DNA of 64,000 nt from Streptomyces gilvus (GTDB lineage: Bacteria; Actinomycetota; Actinomycetes; Streptomycetales; Streptomycetaceae). The DNA is taken from positions 124,001-188,000 of the forward strand of contig NZ_JAKWBE010000003.1 of the NCBI RefSeq assembly GCF_022513565.1. The letters run 5' to 3'. The notes under the pieces are model-generated. The model saw nothing but the letters and a program-made list of their open reading frames with translations, ran no database searches and had not been told where the DNA came from. The position numbers and the translations under genes were made by a program. Positions 1 through 7,651 of this stretch are shown here, piece after piece (the stretch's first letter is position 1; every line of letters starts with the position of its first letter).

Positions 1-111
1 GTCCTGCCTCGCGAGGGCCATCCGGCCGATCCGCCACCCGTGCCGCCCCCTCCCTGAATTTTCCTCCACCGGCCGCACGACGGGAACGGCGGATTCGAGC
101 TACCACTGACA

Positions 112-158
112 CGGCAATCGCCGGGGAGCTCGTCGTACATGCTCCCCGGCGATCGCCG
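112..158 (-). terminator. Strong hairpin ending the leftmost minus-strand unit
   Basis: Two 18-base arms (112-129 and 141-158) flank a 10-base loop. The single mismatch on the plus strand becomes a G-U pair in minus-strand RNA, so the stem is complete only for transcripts reading leftward. It lies 12 bases past the stop of the S1-like gene. There is no U-run, as is usual in Streptomyces. I see no convincing gene in bases 1-111. Confidence 0.75.
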
Positions 159-170
159 TTGTCCGGAAGG

Positions 171-467
171 TCAGGAGGAGAGACCTCGCTGCTCCTCGAG
201 CCTGCGCAGGCGTTCCGCGACCGGTACCTGCCCCGGGGGCCTCAGGATGAACTTGTTCTTCATCTCGTCGAAGACACTCAGATAGCAGGACACACGGTCT
301 CCCACCTCGTAGTTGTCGTCGTCGTCGATGTAGAGGACATCGATGAGGCCGTCCCGTGACAGGCCCAGGTCCACGATGACGCCCCAGCGGAAGACGGCCA
401 CGACCTCGCCTTCGACGAGGTGACCCATGAGACGCAGGTCGGCCGCTTTCACTTCGGAGTCGGTCAT
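171..467 (-). CDS. Small S1-like (OB-fold) protein, possible toxin-island accessory
   Basis: This 98-residue protein has one recognisable region, about residues 15-75, with the strand pattern of an S1/OB-fold RNA-binding domain (GEVVAVFRWGVIVDLG, then a GLID strand and a VGD turn before a basic strand). It has no signal peptide or membrane segment, so it is probably cytoplasmic. The ATG at 467 follows a GGAGCCCGAG stretch that may act as ribosome binding site. It sits 21 bases after the DUF3349-like gene and is the last gene before the hairpin. Small S1-like proteins often accompany polymorphic toxin loci as immunity or orphan genes; that role here is inference. The real function is unknown. 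Confidence 0.6.
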   Translation of the reverse strand: MTDSEVKAADLRLMGHLVEGEVVAVFRWGVIVDLGLSRDGLIDVLYIDDDDNYEVGDRVSCYLSVFDEMKNKFILRPPGQVPVAERLRRLEEQRGLSS

Positions 468-488
468 GGTCTCGGGCTCCTCAAACTC

Positions 489-803
489 TCAGCTCTCGTC
501 GTCTTCCAGGTACCAGCCGCGCTCGACCATGCGCTGCTTCAGTTGCTCGACCTGCCGAGCAGACGGTTGCCGGATGGACAGGGCTGCCGCGGCCTGGTTG
601 CGCACCACATGCCGGTCGAGGCCGAAGGCCGCCTCCACCACCACGCCGAGGTTCCGCTCGCACAACAGGTCGGAGAGGATCACGAGCAAGGGACCGTAGT
701 CCGCGTCGCCCTCCGGGATGCCGGCGGGGAACACCAGCCGCAACTGGTCGACCACTTCGGCGAGATGAGGTTCCATGTCTGGCATTTCGCTGATCATTTT
801 CAC
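489..803 (-). CDS. DUF3349-like hypothetical protein
   Basis: The 104-residue product contains the pattern FPAGIP...DYGPLLVILSDLL followed by a helix with VVEAAF and a short DRHVVRNQ stretch, which matches my memory of the actinobacterial DUF3349 family (small helical proteins of unknown function). There is no signal peptide. The ATG at 803 lacks a good Shine-Dalgarno sequence. A hairpin at 829-863 separates it from the zinc-ribbon gene upstream, so it may be expressed by read-through or from its own promoter. It could be a spare immunity gene of the Rhs locus, but nothing in the sequence proves this. Confidence 0.6.
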   Translation of the reverse strand: MKMISEMPDMEPHLAEVVDQLRLVFPAGIPEGDADYGPLLVILSDLLCERNLGVVVEAAFGLDRHVVRNQAAAALSIRQPSARQVEQLKQRMVERGWYLEDDES

Positions 804-828
804 AGAGGCCGGCTGGGCGGGATGCAGC

Positions 829-863
829 CCGGGGCCCTCCCCGACTTCCGGGAAGGGCCCCGG
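829..863 (-). terminator. GC-rich hairpin between zinc-ribbon and DUF3349 genes
   Basis: Arms 829-838 and 854-863 are exact 10-base complements and the stem continues with further G-C pairs around a short loop. It lies just after the minus-strand stop at 876. It would end or attenuate transcription coming from the Rhs operon. Confidence 0.55.
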
Positions 864-875
864 TCCCCGCCGGCA

Positions 876-1190
876 CTACTCGAGACGCACGATGTCCTCG
901 GGCAGCGCGTAGCGGTAGCCGCCGGTCAGTACGTCGTGCTCGAAGACCAGGACGTACTCCTTGTCCTCGTCCAGCCCGCACCTGTCGCAGGGCTCCTGGT
1001 AGCCGATGACCTCCACCAGCTCTTTGCCCGGCGTTCCCTTGTCATTGCCTCCCCACCTCATGCGTTCGCCGATGCGGTAGGTGTCCAGGTCGGCGTTGCC
1101 GAAGTGGAACTGAAGCGTCATGGGCCCCTCGTTGCCGCATTGTGGACACGGGTGCAGCCGCGGCACGACGGCCAGGTTGTACAGACCCAC
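876..1190 (-). CDS. Zinc-ribbon protein, candidate immunity protein of the Rhs-PIN toxin
   Basis: The 104-residue protein has two CxxC knuckles, CPQC near residue 15 and CDRC near residue 68, which would bind one zinc. Between them is a short beta-rich stretch (MTLQFHFGNADLDTYRIGE). It starts with GTG at 1190, and this start shares one base with the TAG stop of the Rhs gene, so translation is probably coupled. Polymorphic toxins nearly always carry the immunity gene directly downstream of the toxin tip, which makes this the first candidate. I do not recognise a named family. A general zinc-ribbon protein unrelated to immunity remains possible. Confidence 0.6.
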   Translation of the reverse strand: MGLYNLAVVPRLHPCPQCGNEGPMTLQFHFGNADLDTYRIGERMRWGGNDKGTPGKELVEVIGYQEPCDRCGLDEDKEYVLVFEHDVLTGGYRYALPEDIVRLE

Positions 1191-4100
1191 TAGTACCTCT
1201 CGTTCGGATAGCCAAGCCGCTCGATCTTCTTGTAGAACTGCTGGTCGTTGGTCATCAGTGGTATCCCGTCCTGCATGGCCGAGTCGAGAACCTCCGCGTC
1301 ACCCGGTTTGATCTTCATCGGGTTCTTCTTGGTTCCGAACGAGGCCACCGTGTCCTGGATGTTCTTGACCCCCTCCGAGGTGTGAGCCGGTCCGATACGG
1401 CCGCCTCGCTCGCCCAGCCACTGCATCACCTCGGCGTGCGGGATCGACTTGATCTCGGAGAGCGACATGGGCGAGATCACCGGAGCCCGACCGGCGAGTG
1501 CCACGTCGACGTCTGCCTTCTTGCCCTGCTTCAGCGCGCTGATCACGACGTTGGTGTCCACTGCCACCTCGGCCTTCTTGATCTTCTTCGTGCCCGCGCT
1601 CGTGTCCGCCTTGGTGGCGTCACCCGAGTCGGACTTCTTCTCCGCACCGTCGCCCTTCTTGCCCCCGGACTCCCCCTTCTTGGCGTCGGGAGCGTCCTTG
1701 GCCTTGGCCGGCGGAGCGGGTTCGGGCTTGGGCTTCGGCTTGGGAGTCGTGGGCGGAGTGACGTTGTCGACCGACTTCGCGGCGTCCTTGACCTTGTCCG
1801 CGGCCTTCACGGTGTCTGTGGCGGTGTCGACGGCATCGACAGCCTTGTTGACGTACTTCGCGCCCTTGGCCACGCTCGCGCCATAGCCCACGATCGGGAT
1901 CGCGGAGGCGTAGGACAGGCCTGCGTCGACGTAGTTGCCCTCGGCCGTGTACCAGAGGCCGTTGAGCAGGTCGGCGGGCTCACCGAAGCCAGGCACCAGG
2001 CCCGCGACGTCCAGCGCGCCGTGACCGATCGGGCTGATCCAGGACTCGCCCCACCACAGACCGGTCGGGTCAGGGAAGGACAGCGGATTGTTGCGACCGT
2101 ACGTGTAGGCGTTCAGATGTTGCGGATCGGAGAGGTCCAGCAACGGGTCCACCGACACGAAGCGGCCACCGACCGGGTCGTACTCGCGGGCGCCGAGATG
2201 GATCAGCCCCGTGCTCGCGTCCGCGGTACCTCCGACGAACGACTTGTCGCCCGGCCATGCGCCCGCAGCTGGCTTGGTGCCACGCACCTCACCGAAGGGC
2301 AGGGTGCGTCGCTGGACCATTGCCGAGTCGGAGGCCCTGACGGCGAGTTCGGCCGTGCCGTTCTGACCGCCGATCAGCCAGGTGACACCCGCCGCCGTCC
2401 GCACCGCGACACGCTGGCCGCCGTGGGAGTAGTAGCGGGTCCCGGCCAGGGTGTTCTTCGCGGTGTCGAGCCGGATCTCCTGAGCACCGAGGTAGAGGGT
2501 GACGGCGCCCTTTTCCTTGCGGAGCAGTCGGTCACCGTTCGCGTCGTAGACGAAGGACGTCCGGTCGGAGTCGGCGAGCGTGCCGTTGACGTACGGCGTG
2601 ACAGCCGTGAGGTGGTCCTCGTCGTCCCAGTCCAGCTTCTGGTCGAGTCCTGGCGAGAACGCCGTCGCCTGCTTGGTGCGACGGGTGGTGTTGCCCACCT
2701 CGTCGTACTCGTAGGACTGGGTGGCCGTGTCCTGCGAGCCGGAAGCGATCGTCTCGGCGGACTTCAGGGCGTGGGTGTGTGCCGCGCCCGTGCCACCCGG
2801 GGTGTACGTCGTGGTCTGCGCGACGGCGGCCGCGCCCGTCGTGCCGGTTGCATGACGGGTCTCACCTGTACGGTTGCCCGCCGTGTCGTACTCGTAGGAG
2901 TGCCAGTACGCTGCCGGACCGCCGATCGTCGCCTCCCCTGCGCTCGCGGCGCAGGTGGTCGCGGTCTGCGTCCACGCTTCGGTCAGCCGGCGCAGGTAGT
3001 CGTACGTGAAGCACTGGACGTCGGCCGGTTTCCCTTCCGGAGTGTCCGCGATTTTCTTGATGTTGCCGGCTGCGTCGTACCCGTAGGAGATGTCCGAGTC
3101 GGGGGTCTTGACGATCTCCCGGTCGATGCGGGCGTGCTCCAGGCGCCGGGTGCCCTCCTCGTAGGTGTTGGTGAGCCACGTGTACTTGTCGGAACTGGCG
3201 GTACCGAGCGTGAGCTGGAGGAGTTCGCCGTAGTTGGAGTATCGGGTCTCGCGGGCGTAGTCGGTGGTGTCGCCCAGAGTGAAGGACGGCAGGCCGGTGG
3301 CCGTGTAGCCCGTGGTGACGGTCTCCGCGGGCAGGTCACCGGCGGCCGGCAGGTCGACGGCGTCGACCGCGCCGTCCGGCTTGTAGGAGGCTGTGGTGGT
3401 GTAGGTGCCGGCCAGCTTCCCCTCGACGGCGGGGATGGTCACCGATGTCTTCGTCGGCCGCCCGGCCGCGTCATATGCGTCGACCGACGAGGTGTAGCCG
3501 TTGCCGCCTGCCCACTTGGTGGCAGAGGCCAGTCGACCCTTGCCGTTGGGAACGGTGGCACTGTCGTACTCCCAGGTCGTCAGCTTGGTGTCGCCGCTGT
3601 AGAGCGAGCGCTGGCGGCCGAGCTTGTCGTAGTTGTAGGAAAGGGTGATACCTCGGTCGTTCCTCACCGTCTTGAGCTGGTCGAGGTCGTTGTACGTCAT
3701 GTGGGAGGTGCCGGAGTCCGGGTCCTTGGCCAGGATCTGGCGGCCGCGGACGTCGTACTCGTATGACCAGACGTTGCCGGCCTCGTCTTTCACCTCCGTC
3801 ATGCGGCCGGCCCGGTCGTAGGAGTAGCGCGTGGTGTCCGCGTCACCGGTGGGCGAGTCCGCTTTGAACTGCAGGAACTTGGTGGTCTGTCCCTGCGCGT
3901 TGGTGTACGTCGCGGAGGCGGTGTCACCGGCCGGCGGGTCGACCCTGGTGTGGTCTCCGTGGTAGGTGACCTTCGTGCGCGACTTCTCGGTGCCCGCGAC
4001 CCTGAGAACGGCGTCCGTGGGCCGCCCCGCCCCGTCGTACACGGTCTCCGTCTCCCGAGGCGTCCCCTCGGAAGCGTCCGCCACTCCCACGAACGTCGTG

Positions 4101-7100
4101 CCCACGGCCGCCGAGTTGTAGAACGGGCCGATCTCCTTGACGGCCAGGCCACGGGAGTCGTACTCGGTGGTGGTCACGACACGGCCGGAGTTGGCGGCCG
4201 GGGTCTGGGACTGGCGCTCACGCAGCAGGCCGTCGCTCAGCTGATGGCTCGTGGCCACCGAGCCGTTCGGCAACAGGGACTTGGTGGTGGTGACGACCGG
4301 GCCGTTGTTGCGGACCAGGTAGGCGTACTCCAGGCTCGGGGTGTCCGAGGCCTTCGCGCGGCCCGGGAGCCAGACCTTCAGCAGTCGGCCGAGGGCGTCG
4401 TACTGCAGGTCGGTGCGCTGCTTGTTGGCGTCGACCGTGGCGGTGACCAGACCCCAGCGGGGGTCGACCATGGACGTCGTCGAGTTGCCTGCCGGGTCGG
4501 TGACCTTCATGCCGGTCACCGGGCCGCCGGTCGTCGGCGTGTACGCCGTCTTCGTCGGGTTGCCCTGCTGGTCGGCGGACTCGGTCACCCGGCCGTGGAT
4601 GTCGTACTTCGCGGTCGAGGTGGTGACGTACTGCGGGGTGCCGTCCGTCGCGTAACCCTTGACCTTCTCGCTGCGGACCACGTCGCCCTTGGTGGGCGTG
4701 GTGCCGTAGGTGTCGGGGTCGTCGTACCAGGTACGGACGTCGCTGATCGCCTCGCCCTTGAAGGACGGCGGACCGTCGTCGCACGCCACCGGCACGACCG
4801 TCACCCGCTTCAGCAGCGTCAGCAGGTTCGCGTCGGTGTTGCGGTTGTACGTGTTCGTCGTGCAGGTGTCGTCGTCCGGGTCGGACAGGTCACCCGAGTC
4901 CGAGGAGCGCTCCAGCATGCCGTAGGAGTCGTAGAAGTGCTCGATGGCGGCGCGGCGGACCTTGCCGTCGTCCAGGGCGGTGCGGGTCTTCGTCGACTTC
5001 ACGGCCGCGTACGTCGCCTCGTCGGCGCCCTCCGTCGCCGTCGGGGCCGACTTCCAGGGCGTGCTGACCGTCCCGGAGATCTCGTCGGCGCCGTTGAACG
5101 TGCGCTGTTCCAGCTGGAAGCCCTGGTGGCGGGCGTCGTCGCGGACCTTGGTGCCGTCGGAGGCAGTGACCGAGACCGACCTGGTGCCGCCGGACTCCTT
5201 CTCCCGGTCGCCGTCCATGCCCTGGAGGTAGGTGGTCTCGGTGCGCAGCTGCTTGCTGTCCGCGTCACCCGTCTTCACGGTCACCTTGCGGAAGCCGCGC
5301 CACTGGTTCCAGGTCTTCTTCTTGGTCTTGACGAGCTCGCTGTCGTCGAAGGCCCAGGCGGCGCCCGAGTAGTCGTAGGACGTGACCTTGTTGGGACCGG
5401 TGACCGTCACCTCGTCCTCGACGACCGTGTCGACGACGAACTTGTGGAACCAGTCCTCCTTCTCCCCGACCGTGCCCTCCTTCGACCAGAAGGACGGCAT
5501 GCAGCGCTTGGTGTTGGTCTCGGGGGTGGGGAGGTTGGACGGCGTGCAGTCGGTCGGCTTGTAGTTGACCGAGATGGTGCCGCCGGTCTCCGACTGGATT
5601 GCGCGGATGCGCCACTTGTACATCGGCAGGCGGTCATCGGCGCCCGTGTCCACGCGGTTGGCGTCCTGGCGCTCGTAGAAGGTGACCTTCGGGAGCTTGT
5701 TCGCGCCGTCCTTGCCGGAGTGCGTGATGGACTCCAGCCAGAGGGACGGGGAGTGGGTGGTGTCGGCGCTCTGGTACTTGTGCGCCAGCTCCCACTCGTC
5801 CACGTCCGTGTAGGTCTTGCCGTCGGAGCCCAGAACCTGGGTGGTGACCTTCGTCAGGCGCTTGCGGGTGAAGAAGGTCGGGGACCACTGGTTCTTGCAC
5901 TCGGTGTCGGAGGTGCAGATCTGCTCGAACGGCACGTCCGGCCAGCGCTTGGCGGTGGACTCCTTCAGGTCGCCGGGCTCGCAGTCGGCGGCCGCGCCGG
6001 TGCAGCGCTCGGCGGTGGTGAAGACGACCTGGGCGGGCGCGGCTGTGGCGTTCTCCTTGCCTTCCTGCTCGCCGTACTCGACGCGCTTGAGGTAGCCGCC
6101 GCGGTCGTAGGAGACGACCTTGTCGCCGCGCACGGTGTCGTACTTGTTGGTCTCGGTGCCGTAGTAGTACGTCATCGTGTTGCCGTGCACGTCGACGACG
6201 TAGTCGAGGTTCCAGCGCCAGGACTGCTGGCAGCGGGACTCCTTGAAGGTGTCCTTGTGGCAGGGCTCGTCCTTGTCGTCGCCGAAGACCGGGACCTCCC
6301 AGGAGGAGCCCGTGTACTCGGTGTCGGCGGCCTCGCGCTTGCCCTTGCCGAAGTAGTAGCGGGTGCCGTCGGTGGTGGTGACGACCCAGTATTCGCCGTT
6401 GTCGTCGGCGTTGAAGCCGCCGGTCCTGCGCTCGATCGTGGTGCCGTCGTCCTGCTTCAGACGCCACTCGTTCGCCGACTTCTTGACCAGCTCACCCGCC
6501 CGGCCGCCGAAGTTCATGGTGGCGTTGTCGGAGTGCCAGCACAGGTCGTACTTCTGCGAGCCGGCCTCGTCGTGGCCGTCCTCGGTGCAGGAGCGGTAGG
6601 ACCGCTCGATGTACCCGGCGCTGAGGTCGAAGCCCTCGCCGACCCAGGACGTCTGGTTGTTGCTGGAGGCCGTACGGCCGTCCGTGGACGCCGAGTTGTA
6701 GGCCAGGCCCAGCTGCGGCGACGGGCCCGCGATCGCGGGCGGGACCCGCAGCGGGTACTGCCAGGTGAACGCACCCGTCTGGGCCGCCACCTGCCAGGAC
6801 GCCGAGGGCGCGAGGGAGGTCGCGGTGTAGGAGCCGGAGCCGCCGGAGGGGGCGGCGGAGACCGCGAGCAGCGGGGCCGCAGCGCCGATGCCGGCGGGGA
6901 CGTTGGCGGTGAGTTTCCGGGCGCGGACGTCGTTGCTGGTGCTGAGGGGGGTGACGCCCTGACAGGCGGCCGCCTTCGGTGTGGTCCGCGCGCAGGCGGG
7001 CAGCTGGACCAGCCGCAGCCGCTGCGCCCAGTCACCGCCGTAGGCCTGGGCGAAGGAGGCGTAGTCGACCTGTACTGCCACCTTGCCGGGCGCTGCGGTC

Positions 7101-7564
7101 TTGCGGCCGTCCGCGCGCGTGACCTTCAGGAGCAGGCCGTCGATGCCCGCCTTGCGGGCGGCGGCGTGACCGAGCAGGTCGACCTTGGCCCGGGTCGGGG
7201 AAGTCGCCTTCGCCGAGCGGGAGTTGGGGGCGGCCAGGCGGACGGGCAGACCGCCCGCGCGGATGCCGCTACGCGCGCCGGATCCGTCGAGGGCGACGGT
7301 GGCGCTGCCCGGCTTCGGCCAGGACGCCTTCGGGGCACGTGAACTGCCGTACCCCGCAAGGTGCTTGAGCGGGGTGACCTGGCCGCCCTCCTCCACCACG
7401 GGGGTGGAGGGCACGTCCTGGGTCTTGGGGCGGCGCTGCTCGCGGGCGTCGTCGTCGCCGAGTGCGGGGGCCGCCTGGAGCAGGGTCAGGGTCAGGGCCG
7501 CGGACACCGCCGCGGCCAGGTGTTTCGCCCACTTATGGGCGTGATGTCTCCGTGTCGAGCGCAT
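1190..7564 (-). CDS. Secreted Rhs-repeat polymorphic toxin with C-terminal PIN-type nuclease
   Basis: This 2124-residue protein begins with a Sec-type signal (basic start, then a hydrophobic stretch ending near APALG, about residue 37). A SpvB/insecticidal-toxin-like region starts about residue 270. Many YD/Rhs repeats (for example YDALGR, YDVRGR, YDKLGR) fill roughly residues 1000-1800. The Rhs core closes with DPTGL at 1832-1836. A pretoxin-like helical segment follows (GHGALDVAGLVPGFGEPADL), then a lysine/proline-rich linker, and a PIN-like domain from about 1997 to the end. Acidic residues expected of a PIN RNase are visible: D2003 in VDTN, E2037 in LSEIK, D2089 or D2094, and D2107 in TND. 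The start has a good GGAGGGGAGC ribosome site. Delivery is probably by secretion and contact; the RNase target is unknown. Confidence 0.88.
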   Translation of the reverse strand: MRSTRRHHAHKWAKHLAAAVSAALTLTLLQAAPALGDDDAREQRRPKTQDVPSTPVVEEGGQVTPLKHLAGYGSSRAPKASWPKPGSATVALDGSGARSGIRAGGLPVRLAAPNSRSAKATSPTRAKVDLLGHAAARKAGIDGLLLKVTRADGRKTAAPGKVAVQVDYASFAQAYGGDWAQRLRLVQLPACARTTPKAAACQGVTPLSTSNDVRARKLTANVPAGIGAAAPLLAVSAAPSGGSGSYTATSLAPSASWQVAAQTGAFTWQYPLRVPPAIAGPSPQLGLAYNSASTDGRTASSNNQTSWVGEGFDLSAGYIERSYRSCTEDGHDEAGSQKYDLCWHSDNATMNFGGRAGELVKKSANEWRLKQDDGTTIERRTGGFNADDNGEYWVVTTTDGTRYYFGKGKREAADTEYTGSSWEVPVFGDDKDEPCHKDTFKESRCQQSWRWNLDYVVDVHGNTMTYYYGTETNKYDTVRGDKVVSYDRGGYLKRVEYGEQEGKENATAAPAQVVFTTAERCTGAAADCEPGDLKESTAKRWPDVPFEQICTSDTECKNQWSPTFFTRKRLTKVTTQVLGSDGKTYTDVDEWELAHKYQSADTTHSPSLWLESITHSGKDGANKLPKVTFYERQDANRVDTGADDRLPMYKWRIRAIQSETGGTISVNYKPTDCTPSNLPTPETNTKRCMPSFWSKEGTVGEKEDWFHKFVVDTVVEDEVTVTGPNKVTSYDYSGAAWAFDDSELVKTKKKTWNQWRGFRKVTVKTGDADSKQLRTETTYLQGMDGDREKESGGTRSVSVTASDGTKVRDDARHQGFQLEQRTFNGADEISGTVSTPWKSAPTATEGADEATYAAVKSTKTRTALDDGKVRRAAIEHFYDSYGMLERSSDSGDLSDPDDDTCTTNTYNRNTDANLLTLLKRVTVVPVACDDGPPSFKGEAISDVRTWYDDPDTYGTTPTKGDVVRSEKVKGYATDGTPQYVTTSTAKYDIHGRVTESADQQGNPTKTAYTPTTGGPVTGMKVTDPAGNSTTSMVDPRWGLVTATVDANKQRTDLQYDALGRLLKVWLPGRAKASDTPSLEYAYLVRNNGPVVTTTKSLLPNGSVATSHQLSDGLLRERQSQTPAANSGRVVTTTEYDSRGLAVKEIGPFYNSAAVGTTFVGVADASEGTPRETETVYDGAGRPTDAVLRVAGTEKSRTKVTYHGDHTRVDPPAGDTASATYTNAQGQTTKFLQFKADSPTGDADTTRYSYDRAGRMTEVKDEAGNVWSYEYDVRGRQILAKDPDSGTSHMTYNDLDQLKTVRNDRGITLSYNYDKLGRQRSLYSGDTKLTTWEYDSATVPNGKGRLASATKWAGGNGYTSSVDAYDAAGRPTKTSVTIPAVEGKLAGTYTTTASYKPDGAVDAVDLPAAGDLPAETVTTGYTATGLPSFTLGDTTDYARETRYSNYGELLQLTLGTASSDKYTWLTNTYEEGTRRLEHARIDREIVKTPDSDISYGYDAAGNIKKIADTPEGKPADVQCFTYDYLRRLTEAWTQTATTCAASAGEATIGGPAAYWHSYEYDTAGNRTGETRHATGTTGAAAVAQTTTYTPGGTGAAHTHALKSAETIASGSQDTATQSYEYDEVGNTTRRTKQATAFSPGLDQKLDWDDEDHLTAVTPYVNGTLADSDRTSFVYDANGDRLLRKEKGAVTLYLGAQEIRLDTAKNTLAGTRYYSHGGQRVAVRTAAGVTWLIGGQNGTAELAVRASDSAMVQRRTLPFGEVRGTKPAAGAWPGDKSFVGGTADASTGLIHLGAREYDPVGGRFVSVDPLLDLSDPQHLNAYTYGRNNPLSFPDPTGLWWGESWISPIGHGALDVAGLVPGFGEPADLLNGLWYTAEGNYVDAGLSYASAIPIVGYGASVAKGAKYVNKAVDAVDTATDTVKAADKVKDAAKSVDNVTPPTTPKPKPKPEPAPPAKAKDAPDAKKGESGGKKGDGAEKKSDSGDATKADTSAGTKKIKKAEVAVDTNVVISALKQGKKADVDVALAGRAPVISPMSLSEIKSIPHAEVMQWLGERGGRIGPAHTSEGVKNIQDTVASFGTKKNPMKIKPGDAEVLDSAMQDGIPLMTNDQQFYKKIERLGYPNERY

Positions 7565-7651
7565 ACGCGCTCCCCTCCCGTGTGATGTGGGGTGCCCGGG
7601 CGTGGGTGGATGTCCGACGCCCGGGGCGAAGCAGGCCGTGGTCAGCGGCCG

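Noticed and set aside
1142..3766. 874-codon plus-strand frame over the Rhs C-terminus
   Set aside because: Same antisense effect; no recognisable motif and no ribosome site.
3950..7342. Very long open frame (1130 codons) opposite the Rhs gene on the plus strand
   Set aside because: It is the antisense shadow of a high-GC coding region; the protein is arginine/valine/glycine-rich without domains, and the minus-strand frame has clear signal, Rhs and PIN features.
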